Source of the DNA: Orientallactaga sibirica
Lineage: Eukaryota; Chordata; Mammalia; Rodentia; Dipodidae
DNA: 64,000 bases
NCBI GenBank assembly: GCA_036365145.1
Contig: JAEOAD010002858.1
Coordinates: forward strand, 1 to 64,000
Direction: 5' to 3'
Both the position numbers and the translations under genes were made by a program. This document shows, in pieces, positions 22,627 through 32,720 of the stretch. Every line of letters starts with the position of its first letter. Positions within the stretch are counted from its first letter, which is position 1. The notes under the pieces are model-generated. The model ran no database searches, had not been told where the DNA came from, and was given only the letters and a program-made list of their open reading frames with translations.

Positions 22627-23214
22627 AGGAGAGCAACGCTGGGGAATTTTGTCTGCCTTCCCAAAACCTCTGCCTGTCCGCCATGATGCACCGGTTTTCC
22701 CTTGTTTCTTTACAACACAAAAGGATTTGGGCCTCCCCACCCTTCTGAAGGATGACACCGCTCATCCTTTGGGAGAGAACGGACCTTTAAGGAAGAGGGC
22801 GCTCTCTGTTTCACGCTTGGTCCAGCCCGTGACTCCTGTATGTTGCTGACTCGAGCAGCCAATTTGTCTCACAAATTGTCTTTGTATCTTTCGGGGAATT
22901 GGTCCGAGGAGTTTGATGTGAACCTAGATGAGTTAAGAAGAGCTATTGTTGCCATCAATTCCACTGGGGTGGACCTTAGTTTGGCAAAAGGTTTCACCTC
23001 CTGGTTTTCATCAGCCTTTTCTTTCTTCAAAGAGTGGGTAGGGGTAGGACTGTTTGCAGTCTGCTGTTTTGGAGGATGTCTGTTCTGCCTATGGTTGGTT
23101 TGCAAAATGCGAGCCCAAGCTAGGAGGGACAAGGTGATTATCTCTCAGGCACTAGCTGCATTGGAGTGTGGATCCTCCCCCCAAATTTGGCTGTCAGCCC
23201 TAAAAGGCAATTAG
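22559..23214 (+). pseudogene. env: ERV-1 env, internally deleted (SU start joined to TM end)
   Basis: The ATG at 22559 overlaps the pol end in another frame. The first part (to about 22840) is the start of the surface subunit; its FPKPLPV...FFTT segment matches ERV-3. Around 22830-22850 most of SU and the N-terminal half of TM, including any fusion peptide, are missing and the frame changes. The second part (22840-23214) holds the end of TM: NWSEEFDVNLDELRRAI ectodomain, a membrane span of about 25 residues (GVGLFAVCCFGGCLFCLWLV) and a cytoplasmic tail ending at 23214. It cannot yield a working envelope. Against ERV-3, which keeps more SU, the deletion is specific to this copy. Confidence 0.88.
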
Positions 23215-23450
23215 TTCCCCCTGGCCTTTGCACCCACAGGGTCTAGAGTACCCATTGCACGAGGATGGGCAGGAATTGGTAGCCCCTGTTTGACCGACGC
23301 CCTTGCACTCTCAAGGGATCCTTCCCATTGCACTGAGAAAGGGGAGGTCGAATTGCCTCCCTTGATCGGTCAACACATCATGAGGTGGGGACCTGATCGG
23401 GAGGGCGGTTACTCTGGAGCTTGGCCTGTCTATAATAAAGAAGGGGGAAC
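23215..23450 (+). other. ERV-1 3' untranslated region and polypurine tract
   Basis: No coding frame. The sequence begins like the ERV-3 3' region (ccctggcctttgcaccc, then cccattgcac and aggatgggcag) and then diverges. It contains a perfect 8 bp inverted repeat, TTGACCGA and TCGGTCAA, about 70 bp apart. It ends in the polypurine tract aaagaagggggaa (23437-23449) directly before the LTR. Confidence 0.8.
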
Positions 23451-23800
23451 TGCAGGGAGCTAGAGCAAATGCAAAGATGGCGCTGGCTTCCTGTCGGTGT
23501 TGAGGTAAACAACTCCATATTAGGCAGCGTCTTGGCGCTAACCTTACTCAAGGTATGTGCACGCGCGTGACTCAACCTGTCCCGAGCCTATCCCTTGGTA
23601 TCTGCTTGTGGCAAGTTTCTTGCAACCAATAAGTAAGCGCCTCGTAACAGTACGCCCTATAAAAGCAGCAGCAGATTTGCGCCCCTCGCCCCTCGCCATC
23701 AGCTTTCCTGTTAACCAAGAGGCTCTCCAATAAAGTGTGATCAAGAAGAATCCTCGTCTTGTGGTCGTTGATTTTCCTGCAGGTTGGGAGGTTCGCCACA
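23451..23800 (+). repeat. ERV-1 3' LTR
   Basis: Begins TGCAGGGAGC and ends TTCGCCACA. Keeps the YY1-like site (23474-23487), CCAAT, TATAAAA and AATAAA. Differs from the 5' LTR at about 19-20 positions and by two indels, including 5-6 bp near the start ('aaatgcaaag' against 'aaacgccattagaag'). Confidence 0.95.
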
Positions 23801-24800
23801 GTAGATTCGCCTTATTTGTAAAGTAGTTTGTTGAGAAAACAAACATCTTCATTGCCGAACATTGTACTGTGTGAAATAAGCTCATTCGGTTCTAGGAATC
23901 AGTTGCTTTCCAACAAAGAAGGTTGAGTGCAGCAAGTTCAAACTTTCCTTGTTAATGTAATCTGAAAAGATGCACAACTTAGTAGATTGGCCTCATTTCT
24001 AAAGTAGTTTGTTTACAAAACAAACATCGTCATTACCGAACACTGTACTATGTGAAATGAGCTAGTTCGAATCTAGGAATCACTTGCTTTCCTACAAAGA
24101 AGGTTGAGTGCAGCAAGTTCAAGCTTTCCTGGTTTCTGTAATCTAACATGATGTACAAGTTAGTGGATTCGCCTCATTTCTAAAGTACTTTCTTTAGAAA
24201 AGAAACATCTTCAGTACCGAACACTGTACTGTGTGAAATAAGTGAATTCGCTTCTAGGAATCAGTTTAATTTCTACGAAGATGGTTGAGTGCAGCAATTT
24301 CAAACTTTCCTTGTTAATGTAATCTAAAAAGATGGCGAAGTTACTAGATTCGCCTCATTTGTAAAGTAGTTTGTTGACAAAATTAACATCTTTATTGCCG
24401 AACATTGTACTGTGTGAAATAAGCTCATTGGGTTTTAGGAATCACTTGCTTTCCTACAAAGAAGGTTGAGTGCAGCAAGTTCAAACTTTCCTTGTTAATG
24501 GAATCTAAAAAGATGCACAACTTAGTAGATTGGCCTCATTTCTAAAGTAGTTTCTTGAGAAAAGAAACATCTTCAGTACCGAACACTGTACTGTGTGAAA
24601 TGAGTTAATTCGCTTCTAGGAATCAGTTTAATTTCTACGAAGAAGGTTGAGTGCAGCAAGTTCAAACTTACCTAGTTTGTGTAATCTAACAAGATGTACA
24701 AGTTACTGGATTCACGTCATTTCTAAATTAGTTTCTATAGAAAACAAACATCTTCAGTACCGAAAACTGTACTGTGTGAAATAAGTTAATTCGGTTCTAG

Positions 24801-26260
24801 GAATCAGTTTCCTTTCTACGTAGATGGTTGAGTTCAGCAAGTTCAAACTTTCCTTGTTAATGTAATGTAAAAAGATGTCCAAGTTAGTAGATTCGCCTCA
24901 TTTCTAAAGTAGTTTCTTTAGAAAACAAACCTAAATTGCCAAACTTTGTACTTTGTGAAATGAGCTAATTCGGTTCTAGGAATCAGTTTACTTTCTACGA
25001 AGATGGTTGAGTTTAGCAAGTTCAAACTTTCCTTGTTAATGTGCTCTAAAAAGATGTCCAAGTTAGTAGATTTGCCTCATTGGTAAAGTAGTTTGTTGAG
25101 AAAACAAACATCTTCATTGCCGAACATTGTACTGTGTGTAAAAAGCTAATTCGGTTCTAGAATTCAGTTGCTTTCCTACAAAGAAGGTTGAGTGCAGCCA
25201 GTTCAAACTTTCCTTGTTAATGTAATCTAAAAAAAGATGCACAAAGTAGTAGATTGGCCTCATTTCTAAAGTAGTTTCTTTAGAAAAGAAACATCTTCAG
25301 TACCTAACACTGTACTGTGTGAAATAAGTTAATTCACTTCTAGGAATCAGTTTAATTTCTATGAAGAAGGTTGAGTGCAGCAAGTTCAAACTTTCCTACT
25401 TTGTGTAATCTAACAAGATGTACAAGTTAGTGCATTTGCCTCATTTCTAAAGTAGTTTCTGTAGAAAAGAAACATCTTCAGTACCGAACACTGTACTGTG
25501 TGAAATAAGGTAATTCGGTTCTAGGAATCAGTTAAATTTCTACGTAGATGGTTGAGTGCAGCAAGTTCAAGCTTTCCTTGTTAATGTAATCTAAAAAGAT
25601 GCACAACTTAGTAGATTGGCCTCATTTCTAAAGTAGTTTGTTTACAAAACAAACATCTTCATTACCGAACACTATACTATGTGAAATGAGCTAATTTGGT
25701 CCTAAGAATCACTTGCATTCCTATGAAGAAGGTTGAGTGCAGCAAGTTCAAACTTTCCTCGTTTGTGTAATCTAACAAGATGTACAAGTTAGTGGATTCG
25801 CGTTGTTTCAAAGTGGTTTCTTTAGAAAACAAACATCGTCAGTACTGAACACTGTACTGTGTGAAATAAGTTAATTCGGTTCTAGGAATCAGTTTCCTTT
25901 CTACGAAGATGGTTGAGTGCAGCACGTTCAAACTTTCCTTCTTAATGTAATCTAAAAAGATGGCCAAGTTAGCAGATTCACCTCATTTGTAACGTAGTTT
26001 GTTGAGAAAACTAACATCTTTATTGCCGAACATTGTACTGTGTGAAATAAGCTCATTCGGTTCTAGGAATCACTTGCTTTCCTACAAAAAAGGTTGAGTG
26101 CAGCAAGTTTAAAATTTCCTTGTTAATGGAATCTACAAAGATGCACAACTTAGTAGATTGGCCTCATTTCTAAAGTTGTTTCTTTAGAAAAGAAACATTT
26201 TCAGTACCGAACACTGTACTGTGTGAAATAAGTGAATTCGCTTCTACGAATCAGTTTAAT
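24801..26260 (+). repeat. Satellite higher-order copy 1 (11-monomer register)
   Basis: About eight monomers whose rare variants, in the same order, recur 1,989 bp downstream: 'ctacgtagatgg', 'taatgtaatgtaaaaag', 'cctaaattg', 'tactttgtg', 'gtgctctaaaaag' and 'gcacgttcaaac'. Similarity is lost after about 26260. Confidence 0.8.
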
Positions 26261-26789
26261 TTCTACGAAGATGGTTGAGTGCAGCAAGTTCAAACTTTTC
26301 TAGTTTGTCTAATCTAAGAAGATGTACAAGTACTGCATTCTCGTCATTTCTAAATTAGTTTCTTTAGAAAACAAACATCTTCAGTACCGAACAGTGTACT
26401 GTGTGAAATAAGTTAATTCGGTTCTAGGAATCAGTTTCCTTTTTAGGAAGATGGTTGAGTGCAGCAAGTTCAAACGTTCCTTGTTAATGTAATCTAAAAA
26501 GATGCACAACTTAGTAGATTGGCCTCATTTCTAAAGTAGTTTGTTTAGAAAACAAACATTTTCATTACCGAGCACTGTACTATGTGAAATAAGCTAGCTC
26601 CGTTCTAGGAATCACTTGCTTTCCTACAAAGAAGGTTGAGTGCAGCAAGCTCAAACTTTCCTAGTTTGTGTAATCTAACAAGATGTACCATTTAGTGGAT
26701 TCGCCTCGTGTCTAAAGTAGTTTCTTTAGAAAAGAAACATCTTCAATACCGAACACTGTACTGTGTGAAATAAGTTAATTCGGTTCTAG

Positions 26790-28250
26790 GAATCAGTTTC
26801 CTTTCTACGTAGATGGTTGAGTTCAGCAAGTTCAAACTTTCCTTGTTAATGTAATGTAAAAAGATGTCCAAGTTAGTAGATTCGCCTCATTTCTAAAGTA
26901 GTTTCTTTAGAAAACAAACCTAAATTGCCAAACTTTGTACTTTGTGAAATGAGCTAATTCGGTTCTAGGAATCAGTTTACTTTCTACGAAGATGGTTGAG
27001 TTTAGCAAGTTCAAACTTTCCTTGTTAATGTGCTCTCAAAAGATGTCCAAGTTAGTAGATTTGACTCATTGGTAAAGTAGTTTGTTGAGAAAACAAACAT
27101 CTTCATTGCCGAACATTGTACTGTGTGTAAAAAGCTAATTCGGTTCTAGAATTCAGTTGCTTTCCTACAAAGAAGGCTGAGTGCAGCCAGTTCAAACTTT
27201 CCTTGTTAATGTAATCTAAAAAGATGCACAAAATAGTAGATTGGCCTCATTTCTAAAGTAGTTTCTTTAGAAAAGAAACATCTTCAGTACCGAACACTGT
27301 ACTGTGTGAAATAAGTTAATTCACTTCTAGGAATCAGTTTAATTTCTACGAAGAAGGTTGAGTGCAGCAAGTTCAAACTTTCCTAGCTTGTGTAATCTAA
27401 CAAGATGTACAAGTTAGTGCATTCGCCTCATTTCTAAAGTAGTTTCTGTAGAAAAGAAACATCTTCAGTACCGAACACTGTACTGTGTGAAATAAGGTAA
27501 TTCGGTTCTAGGAATCAGTTAAATTTCTACGTAGATGGTTGAGTGCAGCAAGTTCAAGCTTTCCTTGTTAATGTAATCTAAAAAGATGCACAACTTAGTA
27601 GATTGGCCTCATTTCTAAAGTAGTTTGTTTACAAAACAAACATCTTCATTACCGAACACTATACTATGTGAAATGAGCTAATTTGGTTCTAGGAACCACT
27701 TGCTTTCCTATGAAGAAGGTTGAGTGCAGCAAGTTCAAACTTTCCTCGTTTGTGTAATCTAACAAGATTTACAAGTTAGTGGATTCGCGTTCTTTCTAAA
27801 GTGGTTTCTTTAGAAAACAAACATCTTCAGTACTGAACACTGTACTGTGTGAAATAAGTTAATTCGGATCTAGGAATCAGTTTCCTTTCTACGAAGATGG
27901 TTGAGTGCAGCACGTTCAAACTTTCCTTGTTAATGTAATCTAAAAAGATGGCCAAGTTAGCAGAGTCACCTCATTTGTAAAATAGTTTGTTGAGAAAATT
28001 AACATCTTTATTGCCGAACATTGTACTGTGTGAAATAAGCTCATTCGGTTCTCGGAATCACTTGCTTTCCTACAAAGAAGGTTGAGTGCAGCAAGTTCAA
28101 ACTTTCATTGTTAATGTAATCTAAAAAGATGCACAACTTATTAGATGGGCCTCATTTCTAAAGTAGTTTCTTTACATAAGAAACATCTTCAGTACCAAAC
28201 ACCGTACTGTGTGAAATAAGTTAATTCGCTTCTAGGAATCAGTTTAATTT
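26790..28250 (+). repeat. Satellite higher-order copy 2 (11-monomer register)
   Basis: Partner of 24801-26260, differing by only a few percent by eye (for example 'gtgctctcaaaag', 'gaaggctgag'). The 1,989 bp offset equals 11 monomers. Confidence 0.8.
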
Positions 28251-30185
28251 CTACGAAGATGGTTGAGTGCAGCAAGTTCAAACTTTCCTTGTTAATATAA
28301 TCTAAAAAGATGGCCAAGTTAGTAGATTCGCCTCATTTGTAAAGTAGTTTATTGAGAAAATTAACATATTTATTGCCGGACATTGTACTGTGTGAAATAA
28401 ACTCATTCGGTTCTAGGAATCAGTGGCTTTCCAACAAAGAATGTTGAGTGCAGCAAGTTCAAACTTTCCTTGTTAATGTAATCTGAGAAGATGCACAACT
28501 TAGTAGATTGGCCTCATTTCTAAAGTAGTTTGTCTACAAAACAAACATCTTCATTAACGAACACTGTACTATGTGAAATAAGCTAGTTCCGTTCTAGGAA
28601 TCACTTGCTTTCCTATGAAGAAGGTTCAGTGCAGCAAGTTCAAACTTTCTTAGTTTGTGTAATCTAACAAGATGTACAAGTTCGTGCTTTCGCCTCATTT
28701 CTAAAGTAGTTTTTAGAAAAGAACATCTTCAGTAGTGAACACTGTACTATGTGAAATAAGGTAAATCGTTTCTAGGGATCAGTTTAATTTCTACGAAGAT
28801 GGTTGAGTGCAGCAAGTTCAAACTTTCCTTGTTAATGTAATCTAAAAAGATGGCCAAGTTAGCAGAGTCACCTCATTTGTAAAATAGTTTGTTGAGAAAA
28901 TTAACATCTTTATAGCCGAACATTGTACTGTGTGAAATAAACTCATTCGGTTCTAGGAATCACTTGCTTTACTACAAAGAAGATTGAGCGCAGCAAGTTC
29001 AAACTTTCCTTGGTAATGGAATCTGAAAAGATGCACAACTTAGTAGATTGGCCTCATTTCTAAAGTAGTTTGTTTACAAAACAAACATCTTCATTACCGA
29101 GGACTATCCTATGTGAAATGAGCTAGTACGGTTCTAGGAATCACTTGCTTTCCTACGAAGAAGGATGAGTGCAGCAAATTCAAACTTTCCTCGTTTGTTT
29201 AATCTAACAAGATGTACAAGTTAGTGGATTCGCGTGGTTTCTAAAGTAGTTTCTTTAGAAAACAAACCTAAATTGCCAAACTTTGTACTGTGTGAAATGA
29301 GATAATTCGGTTCTAGTAATCAGTTTACTTTCTACGAAGATGGTTGAGTTTAGCAAGTTCAAACTTTCCTTGTTAATGTGCTCTAAAAACATGTCCAAGT
29401 TAGTAGATTTTCCTCATTGGTAAAGTAGTTTGTTAAGCAAACAAACATCTTCACTGCCGAACATTGTACTGTGTGAAAAAAGCCAATTTAGTTCTAGAAT
29501 TCAGTTGGTTTCCTACAAAGAAGGTTGAGTGTAGCCAGTTCAAACTTTCCTTCTTAATGTAATCTACAAAGATGCACAACTTAGTAGATTGGCCTCATTT
29601 CTAAAGTAGTTTCTTTAGAAAAGAAACATCTTCAGTACCGAACGGTGTATTGTGTGAAATAAGTGAATTCACTTCTAGGAATCAGTTTAATTTCTACGAA
29701 GAAGGTTGAGTGCAGCAAGTTCAAACTTTCCTAGTTTGTGTAATCTAACAAGATGTACAAGTTAGTGCATTAGCCTCATTTCTAAAGTAGTTTCTTTAGA
29801 AAAGAAACATCTTCAGTACCGAACACTGAACTGTGTGAAATAAAGTAATTTGGTTCTAGGAATCAGTTTAATTTCTACGAAGATGGTTGAGTGCAGCAAG
29901 TTCAAACTTTCCTTGTTAATGTAATCTAAAAAGATGCATAACTTAGTAGATTGGCCTCATTTCTAACGTAGTTTGTTTACAAAACAAACATCTTCTTTAC
30001 CGAACACTATACTATTTGAAATGAGGTAGTTCGGTTCTAGGAATCACTTGCTTTCCTACGAAGAAGGTTGATTGCAGCAAGTTCAAACTTTCCTAGTTTG
30101 AGTAATCTAACAAGATGTACAAGTTAGTGGATTCGCGTCGTTTCTAAAGTGGTTTCTTTATAAAACAAACGTCTTAAGTACCGAA

Positions 30186-30287
30186 TGTAGAGAGCTGCGA
30201 GGTGCCGCGCCTTAAAGATGGCGCTGGCTTCCGCCTTCCGCCTTCCCGATGGCGAGTGCTCTCCTGGATAAACAAGTCCTTATTTGG
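30186..30287 (+). repeat. ERV-2 5' LTR, truncated
   Basis: First 102 bp of the LTR, through 'ccttatttgg', with a YY1-like AAGATGGCGCTGGC at 30215-30228. The rest of the LTR, including polyadenylation signal and primer site, is missing; the next bases (agggggaatcccggg) do not match the 3' LTR. Confidence 0.88.
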
Positions 30288-30308
30288 AGGGGGAATCCCG
30301 GGAAAAGA

Positions 30309-30430
30309 GCCGGGCATGGTGGCACATGCCTTTCATCCCAGCACATGGGAGGCAGAGCAGGACTGCCACAAGTTCAATGCCTGCCTGGTCTACATAGTGA
30401 GTTCCAGGGCAGCCAGGACTACACAGTGGG
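30309..30430 (+). repeat. B1 SINE fragment in ERV-2
   Basis: Starts 'gccgggcatggtggcacatg', continues with the Alu/B1-like A- and B-box region, and is cut after 'ccaggactacacagtggg' without its A-rich tail. Confidence 0.85.
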
Positions 30431-30555
30431 AAGACCTTGGATTATGGGGACGTATGAACAACATTGTAATTGATAAAAACTATGGGGACCTTTAAATTTG
30501 CATGAATGCATTACATTTTACATCATATATGGTTATCAGTTTACAGGGGCCAGGG
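30431..30555 (+). other. Unassigned segment in ERV-2
   Basis: About 125 bp, AT-rich, with no recognised element or coding frame. Confidence 0.5.
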
Positions 30556-30770
30556 ACAAAATGTGGTGGTTTGATTCAGGTGTCCCCCATAAACTTCAAG
30601 TGTTCTAAATGCTAGGTTCCCAGCTGATGGCAATTTGGGAATTAACACCTCCTGGAGGCAGAGTATGTTCCCAGCTGATGGCAATTTGGGAATTCACACC
30701 TCCTGGAGGCAGTATTGTTGGGGGCGGGATTATTGGTATTATAACCAGCTTCCCCTTGCCAGTGTTTTGA
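30556..30770 (+). repeat. Dispersed repeat with internal 51 bp duplication
   Basis: Begins about 'atgtggtggtttgattcagg' and runs through 'ccagcttccccttgccagtg'. I recognise it as an interspersed repeat seen in jerboa sequence but cannot name the family. A 44 bp piece starting 'gttcccagctgatggcaatt' is present at 30616-30659 and again at 30667-30710 with one difference. Confidence 0.55.
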
Positions 30771-31165
30771 CCAATGCTAGCCTCACAGCCGCCGTGGCTC
30801 AGTTCACTCAAAATATATAAATTATACTAGGGCGCAAATTTATCCAGATTTTTGTCTAGTTTTCTATTACAGAATTGGTCGCTTGAATTTGAAGATACCT
30901 TAAAAGAACTGAGACTGGCAGTAGTTAATGTGAATTCTGCCCGCATGGACCTCTCCTTTGCCTCTGGATTGTCATCTTGGCTGATCTCCGCTATGAATCA
31001 TCTGAAGGAATGGGCGGGTTTGGGTGCTCTTTAGCAGGCCTTCTGTTACTGGTCTCTCTGGTTTGCTTGTGGTGTCTGTGTAAAATCAGGGTCAGGCAAT
31101 GATGGGATGCAGCTATGATCATTCAAGCCTTTACTGCCATAGAGGCTGCACAGTCCCCCTAAGTC
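30771..31165 (+). pseudogene. env: ERV-2 env TM remnant
   Basis: A frame with ASLTAAVAQFTQN ends at 30820. A second frame (30852-31034) contains QNWSLEFEDTLKELRLAV and FASGLSSWLISAMNHLKEWA, parallel to the TM ectodomain of ERV-1. It stops just before the membrane span, which continues in other frames ('gtctctctggtttgcttgtgg'). The tail is still visible up to 'gctacaactaaaa'. Frameshifts and stops make it non-functional. Confidence 0.75.
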
Positions 31166-31395
31166 TGGCTGGCTACAACTAAAAGTTAATCTTCTTTCTG
31201 CTCAGGTTGCGAGGCTAAGCACTGCACTCTGGGTTAGCCCTAAAACTCCAGAGAAGAGCATATTTGATTGCATGCAGGTTGATGCCCCAGATCCCGCCTC
31301 TGAGAGAAAGGCATCAGGGTTGCAAAAATACGCATCATCAGAGATCAGACCTCTACTCTTACCTGTGGCTTGTTTTAAAACATAAAAGGGGGAAC
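31166..31395 (+). other. ERV-2 3' region and polypurine tract
   Basis: Non-coding. Contains GAGATCAGACCTCTAC (from 31341), shared with the ERV-3 3' region. Ends with the purine run aaaagggggaa (31384-31394) before the LTR. Confidence 0.7.
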
Positions 31396-31922
31396 TGTAG
31401 AGAGCTGCGAGGTGCCGCGCCTTAAAGATGGTGCTGGCTTCCGCCTTCCGCCTTCCCGATGGCGAGTGCTCTCCTGGATAAACAAGTCCTTATTTGGCTT
31501 GGGCCGTGATCTAGGCTTGCTTCCGCATATGTGGACCTATCTGCATTCACCACGTGGCTTACCAGGGTTGGCTGTTCAAAGGCTTCCTAAGCTTTGGGCG
31601 GGCTTGTCCCGGGGTCAGTCAGTCAGTGAGTCAGTGAGTGAGTGAGTGAGTCAGTGAGTCAGTTAGTGAGTGAGTCAGTGAGTCAGTCAGTGAGTGACTC
31701 AGTCAGTCAGTCAGTGAGTAAGTGAGTGAGTGAGTCAGTGAGTGAGTGAGTGAGTCAGTCAGTGAGTGAGTGAGTCGGTGAGTGAGTGAGTGAGTCATTG
31801 AGTGAGTGAGTGAGTGAGTCAGTCAGTCAGTCAGTCAGAAGATTGTTCAAGGTTCCTGAATAAACTGCTTCAAGAAGAGTCCGAGCGTGGCGTCTTCCTT
31901 GCTGGTCGAGGCGGACGCGACA
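31396..31922 (+). repeat. ERV-2 3' LTR
   Basis: TG...CA LTR of about 527 bp with a YY1-like site having one change (AAGATGGTGC, from 31425), the GTGA/GTCA tract (31614-31838) and AATAAA at 31859-31864. No clear TATA box was seen. Confidence 0.88.
31614..31838 (+). repeat. GTGA/GTCA tetranucleotide tract in ERV-2 LTR
   Basis: 225 bp, about 56 tetranucleotide units, almost all GTGA or GTCA, with a few variants (GTTA, GTAA, CTCA, GTCG, TTGA). Each GTGA-GTCA step creates TGAGTCA, an AP-1 consensus; I count nine, plus one TGACTCA. Confidence 0.95.
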
Positions 31923-32689
31923 ACCGAACACTGTACTGTGTGAAAGAAGTTAATTCGGTTCTAGGAATCAGTTTCCTTTCTACGAAGATGGTTGAGTGCA
32001 GCAAGATCAAACATTCCTTGTTAATGTAATCTAAAAAGTTGGGCAAGTTAGCAGAGTCACCTCATTTGTAAAATAGTTTGTTGAGAAAATTAACATCTTT
32101 ATTGCCGAATATTGTACTAGTGAAATAAGCTCATTCAATTCTAGGAATCACTTGTTTTCCTACAAATAAGGTTGAGTGCAGCAAGTTGAAACTTTCCTTG
32201 TTAATGTAATCTAAAAAGATGCACAACTTAGTAGATTGGCCTCATTTCTAAAGTAGTTTCTTTAGAAAAGAAACATCTTCATTGCTGAACATTGAACTGT
32301 GTGAAATGAGCTAATTCGGTTCTAGGAATGAGTTTACTTTCTTCGCAGATGGTTGAGTTTAGCAAGTTCACACTTTCCTTGTTAATGTAACCTAAAAAGA
32401 TGCACAAATTAGTGGATTCGCCTCACTTGTAAAGTAGTTTGTTGAGAAAACAAACATCTTCATTGCCGAACATTGTACTGTGTGAAATAAGCTCATTCGG
32501 TTCTGGGAATCAGTTGCTTTCCTACAAAAAGGTTGAGTGCAGCAAGTTCAAACTTTCCTTGTTAATGTAATCTAAAGAGGTCCACAACTTAGTAGATTGG
32601 CACCATTTCTAAAGTAGTTTGTTTACAAAACAAACATCTTCATTACCAAACACTGTACTATGTGAAAAAAGCTAGTTCCGTTCTAAGAA

Positions 32690-32720
32690 TCACTTGCTTT
32701 CCTAAGAAAAGAAATATCTT
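32690..32720 (+). other. Truncated monomer junction
   Basis: 'cttgctttccta' joins directly to 'agaaaagaaatatc', skipping about 100 bp, so a monomer of only about 80 bp remains. Confidence 0.75.

Larger units (their letters stand above)
17044..23800 (+). mobile_element. ERV-1: near-complete betaretrovirus-like (IAP-related) provirus
   Basis: A 6.76 kb provirus inserted in the satellite, bounded by TG...CA LTRs (356 and 350 bp) and a 6 bp target duplication. Order: 5' LTR, tRNA-Phe-like primer site, splice donor, gag, pro (dUTPase, protease, G-patch), pol (RT, RNase H, integrase), env remnant, polypurine tract, 3' LTR. Two -1 frame steps (gag to pro, pro to pol), dUTPase in pro and a G-patch are class II traits. 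The tRNA-Phe-type primer site and hydrophobic Gag N-terminus point to an IAP-like lineage. By eye the LTRs differ at about 19-20 bases plus two indels (about 5-6%), so it is older than ERV-3. Frameshifts in gag, RT and the RT/RNase H junction, a frame error near the integrase C-terminus and an env deletion make it non-functional as it stands. Confidence 0.95.
23801..30185 (+). repeat. Satellite array, block 2
   Basis: About 35 monomers in the same orientation and phase as block 1; the first 6 bases are the right ERV-1 target duplication (GTAGAT). A, B, C, D and E types are present. Three copies of the 'cctaaattg' D variant lie at 24930, 26919 and 29267. The last 6 bases (ACCGAA, 30180-30185) are the ERV-2 target duplication. 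No gene seen. Confidence 0.97.
30186..31922 (+). mobile_element. ERV-2: small internally deleted ERVK-like element
   Basis: Starts TGTAGAGAGC and ends GGACGCGACA, flanked by ACCGAA at 30180-30185 and 31923-31928. Contains a 102 bp 5' LTR stub, a B1 SINE, a dispersed repeat, a broken env TM, a polypurine tract and a full 3' LTR of about 527 bp. gag, pro and pol are absent. The LTR stub differs from the 3' LTR by one base in 102, so the insertion looks fairly young. The TM and part of the 3' region resemble ERV-3, but the LTR belongs to another family. Confidence 0.88.
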
